In this document: positions 47,640 to 57,550 of the stretch, piece after piece
Numbering within the stretch: the stretch's first letter is position 1
Layout of the letters: every line of letters starts with the position of its first letter
Assembly (NCBI RefSeq): GCF_002288525.1
Contig: NZ_CP023067.1
Coordinates: 1,798,001-1,862,000 of the forward strand
Length of the DNA stretch: 64,000 bases
From: Sinorhizobium sojae CCBAU 05684
Lineage (GTDB): Bacteria > Pseudomonadota > Alphaproteobacteria > Rhizobiales > Rhizobiaceae
Direction of reading: 5' to 3'
The notes under the pieces: generated by a model
Database searches by the model: none
Told to the model about the DNA's origin: nothing
What the model saw: only the letters and a program-made list of their open reading frames with translations
Translations under genes and position numbers: made by a program

Positions 47640-48542
47640 ATGACCATGGCTCTTTCGCTTGAACAGGCGTTGACCGGCATCTCCGGCATCCTTGTCACCC
47701 CATTCGGCAGCGATGGGGAGCTTGCGCCGCAGCGTCTCGTTCCCATCGTGGATCGTGCCCTGACCGCGGGGCTGCACATGCCGGTGGTCAATGGCAATAC
47801 CGGCGAATTCTATTCACTCACCACGGATGAAGCCTGCGCCATGGTCATAGACGTTGCCGGCATCGTCAATGGCCGGGCTCCGCTTCTTGCTGGCGTGGGG
47901 CGCAGCGTGCGGGACGCATGCCGCCTCGCAAAAGCTTCGGCCGATGCCGGTGCTGCGGCGCTGATGATACACCAGCCTCCGGACGCGTTCGTTGCCCCGC
48001 GCGGAATCGTCGATTACCTCAAGGCCGTGGCCGATGCCGCAGGGCTTCCCATGATGGTCTATCTTCGCAACGACGTCATCGGAACGGCAGCGATTGCCGA
48101 CCTGTGTGCCGTGCAGGGGGTGAAGGGCGTGAAATGGGCGACGCCAAACCCGCTCAAGTTGGCGGAAGCGAAGGCGGCTTGCGATCCATCCATCGTCTGG
48201 GTGGGCGGACTTGCCGAAGTTTGGGCACCGGCCTTCTACGCCGTCGGCGCCAGGGGGTTCACCTCCGGCCTCATCAATGTCTGGCCGGAGCGGTCCCTTC
48301 AGATCCATTCAGCGCTCGAAGCCGGACACTACTCTGAAGCCAACCGTCTGATCGCGGGAATGAAAGCTTTCGAAGAAGTTCGGGCCGAGGAAATGAACGG
48401 CACCAATGTGACCGGCGTCAAGGCCGCCTTACTCGCGCTCGGCCGCGACTGCGGGCCTACTCGCCCGCCATCCGCATGGCCGCTGACGGCTTCGCAGCAG
48501 ACCAAGCTCGACGAGTTCATAGCGCGCAACGCCCTCACCTGA
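47640..48542 (+). CDS. DHDPS/NAL-family aldolase or dehydratase
   Basis: 300-residue TIM barrel of the dihydrodipicolinate synthase superfamily. The Schiff-base Lys is in VKGVKWATPNPLKL near residue 163, and the catalytic Tyr in GLPMMVYLRNDV. The substrate loop VVNGNTGEFYSLTTDE replaces the GTTGE of true DapA. In this setting it likely acts on a 2-keto-3-deoxy sugar acid (aldol cleavage or dehydration). The ATG at 47640 lies 6 bp after the dehydratase stop, with a second ATG two codons on; either may be used. Confidence 0.88.
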   Translation: MTMALSLEQALTGISGILVTPFGSDGELAPQRLVPIVDRALTAGLHMPVVNGNTGEFYSLTTDEACAMVIDVAGIVNGRAPLLAGVGRSVRDACRLAKASADAGAAALMIHQPPDAFVAPRGIVDYLKAVADAAGLPMMVYLRNDVIGTAAIADLCAVQGVKGVKWATPNPLKLAEAKAACDPSIVWVGGLAEVWAPAFYAVGARGFTSGLINVWPERSLQIHSALEAGHYSEANRLIAGMKAFEEVRAEEMNGTNVTGVKAALLALGRDCGPTRPPSAWPLTASQQTKLDEFIARNALT

Positions 48543-48607
48543 TCCCATTATTCAAGTGCGGCTTCCAGACCGCCGGGCTTCTCCAGTCTAATAAAAAGGG
48601 AACACGT

Positions 48608-49321
48608 ATGATGAACGAGGAACTGCGGCAGAAACTGATGGGAGTCTCCGTCGCCACGCTTGCGACCGCGCTTTACAAGCGGGGGTTGAGGAACCAGGTT
48701 ATTCAGGATGTTCGTCCCGTTCGACAAAAGGGGCGGAACATGGTTGGTCCCGCCTATACACTCCGTTACATACCGGCGCGGGAAGATCGCAATCAGTTGA
48801 GCGAATTCCGCAAGCCCACTCATCCGCAACGCGTCGCCGTCGAAACCTGCCCTGAGGGGCATGTGCTGGTGATGGACAGCCGCAAGGATCCTCGCGCTGC
48901 GTCAGCCGGCGACATCCTCGTCACACGCTTGATGATGCGCGGAGTAGCCGGCGTCGTCACGGATGGCGGCTTCCGCGATGCCGCCACGATCGCCGAATTG
49001 GACATTCCTGCCTATCACACCCGTCCTTCTAGTCCGACCAACCTGACGCTGCACGAGGCGCTGGATCTGAACGTCCCGATCGGCTGCGGTGATGTTCCGG
49101 TCTTTCCCGGAGATATCATCGTTGGCGACGATGACAGCGTGATCGTCATCCCGCAGAACATTGTAGCGGAAGCGGCCGACGAAGCCGTCGAGATGACCGC
49201 GTACGAAGATTTCGTCATTGGACAGGTTAAGCAGGGCGCCGCCATTATAGGGCTCTATCCGTGCACAAAGGACGAACATGCGGAAGCATTCGCCGAGTGG
49301 CGGGCGGCAAATGGACGCTAG
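48608..49321 (+). CDS. RraA-like / HMG-aldolase-type family protein
   Basis: 237 residues of the RraA/demethylmenaquinone-methyltransferase-like fold. Landmarks are VSVATLATALYKRGLRNQVI, GPAYTLRYIPAREDRN, GDILVTRLMMRGVAGVVTDG with GGFRDAATIAELDIPAY, and NVPIGCGDVPVFPGDIIVGD. Besides RNase E inhibitors the family contains metal-dependent aldolases, and the operon context favours a catabolic role, for example cleaving or decarboxylating the product of the two upstream enzymes. The ATG at 48608 follows AGGG; the next codon is also ATG. Confidence 0.85.
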   Translation: MMNEELRQKLMGVSVATLATALYKRGLRNQVIQDVRPVRQKGRNMVGPAYTLRYIPAREDRNQLSEFRKPTHPQRVAVETCPEGHVLVMDSRKDPRAASAGDILVTRLMMRGVAGVVTDGGFRDAATIAELDIPAYHTRPSSPTNLTLHEALDLNVPIGCGDVPVFPGDIIVGDDDSVIVIPQNIVAEAADEAVEMTAYEDFVIGQVKQGAAIIGLYPCTKDEHAEAFAEWRAANGR

Positions 49322-49533
49322 GTGCTTAGTTTACCGCAGCACGTTCGGACGTGATCGCATCTCCTCGATCATAGAATCTCTTTGAGAGTGCGCGCGATGA
49401 ATGCTTCCGGTCACGGCCACTGAACTTGCTGAGAAGAGCCGGAGGAACAACCTTCGCAACGGCAGAGCTAGGACGAATGACCGGCTTTGCGCCGGAACGG
49501 GCCGTCTGCCGACCCATCCCGCCGGTCGCGAGA

Positions 49534-50064
<531 letters not shown>

Positions 50065-50184
50065 ACTCTCATTCTCCTCCCAAGCGCCGCGCGACCGAGG
50101 CTTAAATCCCATATGGCCTGCCGTTGGACGCAGTCAAATTGCTATGTGCTTGCCCGGTCCGCCAGAGAGCGCCGGCGTAATGCC

Positions 50185-50814
50185 CTATACGGTGCGGGGT
50201 CGCCACGGCTCGTGCTCGTGCGCGAGCCAGACCAGCTCGGGCTCGAGCGCGCGCACCCGCAGCTGGCCTTCGGTGTGCGGTTCGTCAAGCTCGCCAAACC
50301 AAACCGCCACATCGCCGCCAACGACGACTGGGCGCCCGTCAGTCTCGACGACCACGACCTGCATGCCGGCTGTGTGGCCCGGCGCCGGGACGAGCCGGAG
50401 CCCTGGAAGCAGCTCGAGTTCGCCGTCGACCGGCACATATCGCACGGCGGGCGCATCGACCCACTCGCGAATGGGGTACTCACCCGCGTCGCTGCGCGCG
50501 TCGTCGAGCTCCCGACGCTGGACGTAAATCGGTTTGCCGGCGAAGAGGTGGTTGCCGCCGCAATGGTCGGCGTGCAGGTGTGTGTTGACGACGATGTCGA
50601 TGCCGGCGAGGTCGAAGTCCTGCTTGCTCAGTGGATAGAGGCGGGGATCGAAGGCGGCCACCACCGCCGGGTGCAGCTCCGTCATGCCGGTGTCGACCAG
50701 TATGCGCGCGTCGGGATGGTCGATGACGTGCACATAGACCGGCATCACCTCGCCCTTGACGAGCAGGTCGGCAACGAGGATCGGCGTGATGGTGACTGAG
50801 GCGTGAGTGTTCAT
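50185..50814 (-). CDS. Metallo-beta-lactamase-fold hydrolase
   Basis: 209 residues. The zinc-binding signature HLHADHCGG appears at about residue 90 (VVNTHLHADHCGGNHLF), with later ligands in APGHTAGMQVVVVE, VVGGDVAVW and the terminal LAHEHEPW. The RILVDTGMTELHP start and the overall pattern resemble N-acyl-homoserine lactone lactonases of the AiiA/AttM group, but other MBL hydrolases share them. I chose the ATG at 50814 after GCGGAG; an ATG at 50835 lacks a ribosome-binding site. A 12-bp palindrome (50970-50981) lies upstream. Confidence 0.85.
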   Translation of the reverse strand: MNTHASVTITPILVADLLVKGEVMPVYVHVIDHPDARILVDTGMTELHPAVVAAFDPRLYPLSKQDFDLAGIDIVVNTHLHADHCGGNHLFAGKPIYVQRRELDDARSDAGEYPIREWVDAPAVRYVPVDGELELLPGLRLVPAPGHTAGMQVVVVETDGRPVVVGGDVAVWFGELDEPHTEGQLRVRALEPELVWLAHEHEPWRPRTV

Positions 50815-50835
50815 CAATTCATCTCCGCTCAACAT

Positions 50836-51335
50836 TTGCCCGCTGCCGGCAGGGCTGCGTATGTCCCGATGAACGCCCTATGGTCGCCGTAGCCGTCCAA
50901 GTTCCGACCGTGGGTTTGGCCATGCCATCTGCTTTCCTCACGGCGCATCTGCCGTTTTGATTGCATAACGCAACCGGTTGCAGACTAGATCAACTGATCT
51001 TATCTTGCAATCGGTTTTTGGGAAGTGCGCTTGACAGCATACGCTCGGGCTGACCAATCAGTCTCACTCTCGAGGCGCACTTGTGTGGCTCAAGCTGCCC
51101 GACGGGCGGCAGACTCGCTAAACGGCTAAGAAAGGGAGCAGGCCGCCGGGCCGCTTCTCTGGCGGCCGCGCCGGTTCCAGGCTCTGCGGCGAAGGAGCTC
51201 AAGTCCCGCCGCAGCCGGCGGCACGCGCCACCTGGACATCACAACGGCGCAAGTCTTGATCGCTTGATCGTGCGGAAGGCTACCGTTTATTGTTTCACAC
51301 TCTCCGGCGCCTGTGCCGGCAAGGACGAGAGCGGA
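50836..51335. other. Divergent intergenic region, MBL hydrolase to MscS
   Basis: 500 bp without a supported gene. It holds the promoters of two divergent genes. The only structure I see is the palindrome GCAACCGGTTGC at 50970-50981. The MscS frame is open from 51081 but that extension is basic and unlike the family. Confidence 0.45.
50970..50981. promoter_or_regulatory. Operator-like 12-bp palindrome
   Basis: GCAACCGGTTGC, perfect palindrome with central CG, of the type bound by LacI/GalR regulators. It is about 155 bp upstream of the MBL hydrolase gene. No regulator gene is adjacent. Confidence 0.35.
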
Positions 51336-52766
51336 ATGACGAAGCTGACAATCGGCGCCGAGGGGGCGTTGGCCTCTCGACGCGCACGCTGGGCGGCCCT
51401 GGCTATTTTCTTCGTGATGTCGACGCACGCGGCAGCCCAACCTGCCGACGAGCCCGCCGCGCCCGAGCAGGAGGTGGCCATCGAGCCCGTGGCGGGCGAC
51501 GAAGCGATTGCGGAGCGGATCGGCCGGATCCTCGAAGCCACCGGCTGGTATCGCAACGTCGGGGTCGCGGTCGACGAGGGGATCGTGTTCCTTGACGGGG
51601 TCGCGGGTTCCCAGGATCAGCGGACGTGGGCGCGCGATCTCGCAGCGCGGACCGAGGGCACGGTTGCCGTAGTGAACCGGATCGAAGTGCGTGAGGAGGT
51701 GAACTGGGACTTCGCGCCCGCTTTGTTGGAGACCGAGGCGCTGGCCCGCAGGATCGCAGTTGCGCTGCCGCTGATCGCGCTTGCGGTGCTGATCCTGCCA
51801 TTCGCCTGGTGGCTCTCAAGCGCTATCGCCTCGCTCATGCGCCGGGTGCTCGCGCCCCGCGTCGAGCAGGAGTTCCTGCGCAACGTGATCGCGCGGGCGA
51901 TCGCAGTTCCGGTCCTGCTGCTTGGCGTTTATCTTATGCTGCAGGTTGCGGGGCTGACGGGGCTTGCGGTCTCGCTGCTGGGCGGCGCGGGCGTGATCGG
52001 CATCGTGCTGGGTTTTGCCTTCCGGGACATCGCCGAGAATTTCCTCGCGAGCCTTGTGCTCAGCATCCGCCGGCCTTTCAGGCAGGGCGACGTGATCAGT
52101 GTGGCGGGCTTTGAAGGCGTGGTGCAGACGATGAACACGCGATCGACGATTCTGGTGACGATCGACGGCAACCACGCGCAGATACCTAACGCGACGGTTT
52201 TCAAAAGCACGATCTTGAACTACACGGCGGCGCCGGCACGCCGGGTGACGGCGGAGGTCGGCATTGGCTACGATGCCTCGATTGACGACACGCAACGCCT
52301 GATCGCGGAAGTCTTGCGCGACCACGACGCGATCCTGAACGAGCCACCGCCGATGGTGCTGGTCGATGCGTTAGGGGCAGCGACGGTGAACCTGAAGGCG
52401 CATTTCTGGATAGACGGGCGTACGCTTTCACCGCATCGCGTGCGATCCTCGGCGCTGCGTCTCATCAAGCGGGCGCTCGTCGAGCACGGCGTCTCCATGC
52501 CGGATGAAGCGCGCGAGGTCATTTTTCCACAGGGCGTGCCGATTGTTCGTCTGGACGAAATGCCGCCGAACGAGGTGCCCGCCCCAGGTGCGGCGGCAGT
52601 TCCAGGCAAGCCTGAGGCCAGGACGGCCGAGCCGAGCACGGAGGCAAGCTCGGCCGAGGGCGGCCTGGGAAATGAAATTAGCGAACTGCCGCAGGACATC
52701 GCCGACGCGACCATTCCCGAGGCGGCTTCAGGAAACCTCTTGGCGGGCGATAGCCGAGAGCACTGA
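51336..52766 (+). CDS. Mechanosensitive channel of the MscS family with BON domain
   Basis: 476 residues. Signal peptide about 1-35 (WAALAIFFVMSTHAAAQ), a BON-type domain at about 50-115 (AIAERIGRILEATGWYRNVG), transmembrane helices from about 135 (IAVALPLIALAVLILPFAWW, VIARAIAVPVLLLGVYLML), and the MscS pore helix (GLTGLAVSLLGGAGVIGIVL). The pore is followed by FAFRDIAENFLASLVLSIRR and a cytoplasmic beta domain. The C-terminal 80 residues are Pro/Ala/Glu-rich. In this family the channel releases osmolytes on osmotic downshock. It converges on fixS. Confidence 0.9.
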   Translation: MTKLTIGAEGALASRRARWAALAIFFVMSTHAAAQPADEPAAPEQEVAIEPVAGDEAIAERIGRILEATGWYRNVGVAVDEGIVFLDGVAGSQDQRTWARDLAARTEGTVAVVNRIEVREEVNWDFAPALLETEALARRIAVALPLIALAVLILPFAWWLSSAIASLMRRVLAPRVEQEFLRNVIARAIAVPVLLLGVYLMLQVAGLTGLAVSLLGGAGVIGIVLGFAFRDIAENFLASLVLSIRRPFRQGDVISVAGFEGVVQTMNTRSTILVTIDGNHAQIPNATVFKSTILNYTAAPARRVTAEVGIGYDASIDDTQRLIAEVLRDHDAILNEPPPMVLVDALGAATVNLKAHFWIDGRTLSPHRVRSSALRLIKRALVEHGVSMPDEAREVIFPQGVPIVRLDEMPPNEVPAPGAAAVPGKPEARTAEPSTEASSAEGGLGNEISELPQDIADATIPEAASGNLLAGDSREH

Positions 52767-52790
52767 TCGCCATGGCATCCGCCCTCTTGA

Positions 52791-52949
52791 TCATCCCTTT
52801 TCCGGCCTTCCGTCGCCATCGTCGAGGACGCGCCAGGAGGCACCGTCGAGATCTTCGTATTGGCCGCTCTTCAGTGCCCAGAGAAAGGCGGCGAGGCCGA
52901 GCCCGCCCAGGAAAAGCGCAATGGGGATGAGATAGACGAGCGTGTTCAT
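52791..52949 (-). CDS. fixS: cbb3-type cytochrome oxidase assembly protein FixS (CcoS)
   Basis: A 52-residue single-helix membrane protein: MNTLVYLIPIALFLGGLGLA, AFLWALKSGQYEDLDGASWR and a short polar tail. The GQYEDLDG motif after the helix identifies CcoS. It is required for cofactor insertion into cbb3 oxidase. The ATG overlaps the fixI stop by 4 bp (ATGA), making it the last gene of fixGHIS. It is easily missed because of its size. Confidence 0.93.
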   Translation of the reverse strand: MNTLVYLIPIALFLGGLGLAAFLWALKSGQYEDLDGASWRVLDDGDGRPEKG

Positions 52950-55228
52950 CGGGCGTCCCCGGCGGGCAGCAGCGCCGCATGCATCGGTGCTTGTCGTTGA
53001 GGTTCCGTGATACCCCCTCCCCTCAGCCGCAACGCATTGGCGACGACGATCACCGACGAGGTGGACATGGCGATTGCGGCGACGAGCGGCGTCGCATAGC
53101 CGAGGATCGCGATTGGAACGGCGATCACGTTATAGCAGATCGCCAGTGCGAAATTCTGGCGGATCAGCCGCCCCGCCTGGCGCGAGGTCTCGATCGCGAA
53201 GGGAACGGCCGTCAAAGTCTGGTGCATGAAGACGAAGTCGGCGGCCTGGCGGCCGACATCGGCGGCGGTTGCCGGCGCCATCGACACATGGGCGGCGCGC
53301 AGCGCCGGCGCGTCGTTGATGCCGTCGCCGACCATCAGGACCCGGTGTCCGCCCTCGACCGCAGAGGCGCAGGCCTCGACCTTGCCGCGCGGCGACAGTT
53401 CCGCGATCCACCGCCTGATGCCGAGCTTTCGGCCGCTCTCGGCGACGACCGGCTCGCGGTCGCCGGAGAGGATGCCCGTTTCGAGCCCGAGCCGGTGGAG
53501 TTCCGCGACGCTCTCGCCTGCGCCGGCACGCAAGCGGTCCTCGAAACGGAAGGAGGCAAGTTCCCCCCCGTCAAGTGACAGGACCGCTTCCGATTGGCGG
53601 CTCGCTTCGCCGGCACCGGCACAGGCAAAGGCACGGCTGCCGAACCGGTAGACGCCTTCCTTCGTGTTCGCCTCGATGCCCGCGCCGGCTATCTCCCTGA
53701 TCTCCCCGGCCAGCGGTGCCGCCGCACCGGCGGCATCATGCAGCGCCCTCGCGATCGGATGGCGGGAATGCGCCGCGAGTGCCGCGGCAATCGCCATCGC
53801 CGCCGGCGCGATCTCGTCGGCATTCACAAGCCGAGGTTCGCCGATCGTCAGCGTGCCGGTCTTGTCGAAGAGCACCGTGTCGATCTCAGCCAGCCGTTCC
53901 ATGGCCGAGCCGTCCTTGACCATGACGCCGCCCTGGAAGAGCCGCCCCGCGGCGACCACCTGCACGACCGGCACCGCCAGACCCAATGCACAGGGACAGG
54001 TAATGATGAGAACCGCGACGGAGACCAGCATCGCATGGCGCACATCGCCTTCGACGAACATCCAGCCGATGAAGGTGAGGAACGCCAGAAGATGGACCGC
54101 CGGCGAATAATATCGCGCTGCTCGATCGGCGATACGGCGATAGCGCGCCCTGCCCCCTTCGGCTGCCTCCATCAGCCCCATGATCTCGGCGAGGAAGGAG
54201 TCGCGGGCTGCCGCCGTCGCCTCGAGTGTGAGCGGTCCTGTGAGGTTGAGCGTGCCCGCCTGGATCAGTTCGCCGACGCCGACCGGTACCGGCGCGCTCT
54301 CGCCATTGACGACGGATCGGTCGAGGTCACTGGCGCCGGCGAGCACGCGCCCGTCGACAGGGATGCGCTCCCCTGCCGCAATCATCAGGCGTTCGCCGGG
54401 CCTGATTTCCTCGACAGGCCGGTACTCGCGGCTGCCGTCGGCATCGACCACAGTCGCACCGCGCGGCGAGAGGCGCGCAAGCCCGCTGATCGCCGAGCGT
54501 GCCCGCCCCCGCATCATATGGTCCAGCGTGCGGCCGATCAGCAGGAAGAAGAGGAGCGTGACAGAGGCATCGAACCAGGCATGTTCGCCATGGCCGATCG
54601 TCTCGTGGAGCGACATGCCATAGGACAGCGTCACCGCGAGCGCGATCGGCACGTCCATGTTGGTGCGGCCATATCGCAGGGCGTTCCAGGCGGACTGATA
54701 GAAGAATCGTCCGGCATAGACGAGCGCCGGCGCGGCGATCAATGCCGAGATCCAGTGAAAAAGATCGCGGGTTGCGGCATCCGCACCCGACCAGACCGAA
54801 ACCGAGAGCAGCATGATGTTGGTGGCGGCGAAGCCGGCAACGGCGACGGCCCGGATCAGTTGCTTCAGGACGGCGTCTTCCTCCTCCTCGCCGGCGGCGA
54901 AGAGATGCGCTTCATAGCCGCGATCACGGATGACGCGGGCGAATTCGCGGGGATCCGTGCGCTTGCCGGCAACCTCCTCCTTCCAGACGATCGAAACGCG
55001 CCTAGAGGACAGGTTGACCCGGACGCGCTCAACCTCCGGCCTTCTACGCAGTGCGCCTTCGATCGTGGTGATGCAGGCGCCGCAATGGACACCCGGCACG
55101 CTCAGCTCCGTCTGGCGTGACCCGCCTCCGAGGCACTGGCTCGCAAGCCAGAGCTCCTCGGAGGCGGGCAGCCCCAGCCCCCCCTCGGGTTCTACAGCAG
55201 TTTCGACACCCGGGGCGCAGCAACTCAT
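52946..55228 (-). CDS. fixI: Copper-transporting P1B-type ATPase FixI (CcoI)
   Basis: 760 residues. An N-terminal heavy-metal domain with GVHCGACITTIEGAL is followed by eight transmembrane helices. The ion site is ITCPCALGLAVPVVQVVAAG, the phosphorylation motif DTVLFDKTGTLTIG, and the hinge RVLMVGDGINDAPALRAAHV. It exports copper to the periplasm for assembly of cbb3 oxidase. A Cys-rich start MSCCAPG precedes the metal domain. Start and stop both overlap the neighbouring genes by 4 bp, giving tight coupling with fixH and fixS. Confidence 0.95.
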   Translation of the reverse strand: MSCCAPGVETAVEPEGGLGLPASEELWLASQCLGGGSRQTELSVPGVHCGACITTIEGALRRRPEVERVRVNLSSRRVSIVWKEEVAGKRTDPREFARVIRDRGYEAHLFAAGEEEEDAVLKQLIRAVAVAGFAATNIMLLSVSVWSGADAATRDLFHWISALIAAPALVYAGRFFYQSAWNALRYGRTNMDVPIALAVTLSYGMSLHETIGHGEHAWFDASVTLLFFLLIGRTLDHMMRGRARSAISGLARLSPRGATVVDADGSREYRPVEEIRPGERLMIAAGERIPVDGRVLAGASDLDRSVVNGESAPVPVGVGELIQAGTLNLTGPLTLEATAAARDSFLAEIMGLMEAAEGGRARYRRIADRAARYYSPAVHLLAFLTFIGWMFVEGDVRHAMLVSVAVLIITCPCALGLAVPVVQVVAAGRLFQGGVMVKDGSAMERLAEIDTVLFDKTGTLTIGEPRLVNADEIAPAAMAIAAALAAHSRHPIARALHDAAGAAAPLAGEIREIAGAGIEANTKEGVYRFGSRAFACAGAGEASRQSEAVLSLDGGELASFRFEDRLRAGAGESVAELHRLGLETGILSGDREPVVAESGRKLGIRRWIAELSPRGKVEACASAVEGGHRVLMVGDGINDAPALRAAHVSMAPATAADVGRQAADFVFMHQTLTAVPFAIETSRQAGRLIRQNFALAICYNVIAVPIAILGYATPLVAAIAMSTSSVIVVANALRLRGGGITEPQRQAPMHAALLPAGDAR

Positions 55229-55722
55229 TGGGCGTCTCCCGGCGCGATGAAGCGAATGGCCTGCCGGTAGACGACCTCGTCTCCGGCCATCGCCGTCAGA
55301 TCGGCAATCCATTGTCCGGGCTTGAGCGCCAGCGCGGCGACGAACATGCCCTCGCCCGTGCGCTTGAACTCAATGTTAAGATCCTCGTGCTCCTCGACCG
55401 GGCGTTTCAGGATCGCGACGATCCTGTCCGCTCTCCGCTCCGGCTCGCCTTTGCGGGTGAGCGTGTAGCGGATGGAGCCGCGTCCCGGTACCAATTGCCC
55501 CTTGATCCCGCTTTCGGCAAAGGCGCGTGTCTCCGCCACCTTGCCGTTGAACTGCTGGCTGGCGACATAGGTGTTCTCCACCACAAGACCGCTCCAGCTG
55601 CGGCTGGCGTTCCAGGCCATCACCAGATTGATCGAGATAACCGTGCCGAAGAACAGGGCCATCACCGCGACCATGTGCCAACCGGTGAACACGTGCGGAC
55701 GGTCGGTACGTATCTTGCTCAT
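55225..55722 (-). CDS. fixH: FixH (CcoH) cbb3 oxidase assembly protein
   Basis: 165 residues. One N-terminal transmembrane helix (GWHMVAVMALFFGTVISINL) with VMAWNASRSWSGLVVENTYV is the FixH signature; the periplasmic domain is beta-rich (LTRKGEPERRADRIVAILKR, GEGMFVAALALKPGQWIADL). It stabilises the oxidase assembly complex with FixI. It overlaps both fixG and fixI by 4 bp. Confidence 0.93.
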   Translation of the reverse strand: MSKIRTDRPHVFTGWHMVAVMALFFGTVISINLVMAWNASRSWSGLVVENTYVASQQFNGKVAETRAFAESGIKGQLVPGRGSIRYTLTRKGEPERRADRIVAILKRPVEEHEDLNIEFKRTGEGMFVAALALKPGQWIADLTAMAGDEVVYRQAIRFIAPGDAQ

Positions 55723-57293
55723 CGTTCGGTTCCCGGCTGGTTGAAGTTTGCCTGGTAAGTGTCGCGCTCGTTGCTCGAAGGGTCCTCGACGACCAGCGAG
55801 AAGCCGTCCTCCGCCTCGTCAAGTCTGTTTTTCGGCAGGGTGACGAAGACCTTGAGCGGCGTGACCTTGTCCGGATCGACGGCAATGGTGAAGCTGCGGC
55901 CGTCCCCTGGGGATTGACCGGCAATGCGCATCTGCGCCGACGCCATGCCGTCGATCGAAAGCGTGATGTTGCGCTGCTCCGGGATCATGTTCAGCAGCTT
56001 GACCATGTAGCCGTTGCGCACCGAGCCATCGGACTCGACGACGAATTGCGGGTTGCGGTCGTGCAGCACATTGAGTTCGAGCCGATCGCGCGACACCAGC
56101 GCGTAGAGCATGGCGATGCCGACCAGGGTCCAGACGCCGAAATAGATGAGGACGCGCGGCCGGAAGACGATATGCCAGTCGAAGTGCCTGACCTTGTCGA
56201 CGAAGGCGCCGTTTGCATCGCGCACGCGAGTCGGGTCGATGGCCGTCGTGCCGTTACCGGTGGCGAGCGCCATATTGGCCGCGTAGTCGCTGAGCGTCGC
56301 ATAGGAGATCAGTCCCCGTTCGCGGCCGAGTTTGTCCATGACGCCGTCGCAGGCGTCGATGCAGAGCGCGCAGGTGATGCATTCGAGCTGCTGGCCGTCG
56401 CGAATATCGATGCCCATCGGACAGACGGCGACGCAGGCATTGCAGTCGACGCAATCGCCGACCACCTGACCGGCCGCCACGGCCTTCTTTGCGTGGCGCG
56501 AGCGCGGCTCGCCGCGCCAGTCGTTATAGGTCACGACGAGCGAGTTCTCGTCCAGCATTGCCGCCTGGATGCGCGGCCAGGGGCACATATAGGTGCAGAC
56601 CTGCTCGCGCATCAAACCGCCGAAGACATAGGTCGTGAAGGTCAGGGTGCCGACGGTGAAATAGGCGACGGGCGGCGCCTCGAGCGCGACGAAGCTCTTG
56701 AGCAGGGACGGCGCGTCGGCGAAATAGAAGATCCAGGCGCCGCCGGTCGCAAGGCCGATTACCAGCCATATCGAATGCTTGGCGACGCGCTTGCGGATCT
56801 TGTCGAGCGTCCAGGGTCCGGCATCGAGACGCATGCGGGCGTTGCGGTCGCCTTCGATGAAGCGCTCGACAACCAGGAACAGATCGACCCAGACGGTCTG
56901 CGGACAGGCGTAACCGCACCAGGCGCGACCAACGGCGGAGGTCACGAGGAAGAGGCCGAAGCCGGCCATCACCAGAAGGCCGGCGACGAAGAAGAACTCC
57001 TGCGGCCAGATTTCGATGAAGAAGAAGTAGAAGCGGCGGGCGGCAAGATCGACCAGGACCGCCTGGTCCGGCGCATGCGCGCCCCGGTCCCAGCGGATCC
57101 ACGGCGTCAGATAGTAGATGCTGAGCGTCACAAGCATCACCAGCCACTTGAACCGGCGGAAACTGCCTTCGGCCCGCTTCGGGAAAATCTTGCGGCGCTT
57201 TTCGTAAAGCGGCTTTCGCACGCGCGCCGCATTGACCGGCTCGGCCTCGAAGAGTTCTACGGACCGGGATTGATTGACCGATTGAGGCTGCAT
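55719..57293 (-). CDS. fixG: FixG (CcoG) membrane iron-sulfur protein
   Basis: 524 residues. Five transmembrane helices begin at about residue 47 (WLVMLVTLSIYYLTPWIRWD); GRAWCGYACPQTVWVDLFLV carries the conserved CxxxCP. Two [4Fe-4S] ferredoxin motifs follow (CVDCNACVAVCPMGID, CITCALCIDACDGVMD), and a periplasmic Ig-like C-terminal domain. In this family it reduces Cu(II) for cbb3 oxidase maturation. It is first in fixGHIS, with a FixK/FNR box at 57362-57375. Confidence 0.95.
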   Translation of the reverse strand: MQPQSVNQSRSVELFEAEPVNAARVRKPLYEKRRKIFPKRAEGSFRRFKWLVMLVTLSIYYLTPWIRWDRGAHAPDQAVLVDLAARRFYFFFIEIWPQEFFFVAGLLVMAGFGLFLVTSAVGRAWCGYACPQTVWVDLFLVVERFIEGDRNARMRLDAGPWTLDKIRKRVAKHSIWLVIGLATGGAWIFYFADAPSLLKSFVALEAPPVAYFTVGTLTFTTYVFGGLMREQVCTYMCPWPRIQAAMLDENSLVVTYNDWRGEPRSRHAKKAVAAGQVVGDCVDCNACVAVCPMGIDIRDGQQLECITCALCIDACDGVMDKLGRERGLISYATLSDYAANMALATGNGTTAIDPTRVRDANGAFVDKVRHFDWHIVFRPRVLIYFGVWTLVGIAMLYALVSRDRLELNVLHDRNPQFVVESDGSVRNGYMVKLLNMIPEQRNITLSIDGMASAQMRIAGQSPGDGRSFTIAVDPDKVTPLKVFVTLPKNRLDEAEDGFSLVVEDPSSNERDTYQANFNQPGTER

Positions 57294-57361
57294 CTGCGGG
57301 AGTTCCCAAGGGTATTCACATCTATCGGTCCGACTTGTGCCCGATCGATCGCCCCGGAGCC

Positions 57362-57375
57362 TTGATCTGCGTCAA
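57362..57375. promoter_or_regulatory. FixK/FNR-type anaerobox upstream of fixG
   Basis: TTGATCTGCGTCAA matches the TTGAT-N4-ATCAA consensus at nine of ten positions (GTCAA in the right arm). Its near edge is 69 bp before the fixG start, suitable for class II activation under low oxygen. Confidence 0.82.
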
Positions 57376-57550
57376 GTTTGCGCCCTAATGCCGCATGGTG
57401 CGTCGAAACGCGCTCGTGGTTCAGCTGGAGCCGCCCGATCTTGAGGGAGAGTTTGGCAGCTAAGTACGATTGCCTTTGCTCTTTCGACTTCGATCGAGCG
57501 CAAATTCGGTGACAAAGCCGCGCGGTCGTCTTTGTGCCGGCGAATTGAAA

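Noticed and set aside
53594..55120. 508-residue frame antisense to fixI
   Set aside because: Composition typical of GC-rich antisense shadows; fixI has all P-type ATPase motifs.
55914..57365. 483-residue frame antisense to fixG
   Set aside because: Shadow frame rich in Asp/Ala/Arg without motifs; the ferredoxin motifs are in the opposite strand.
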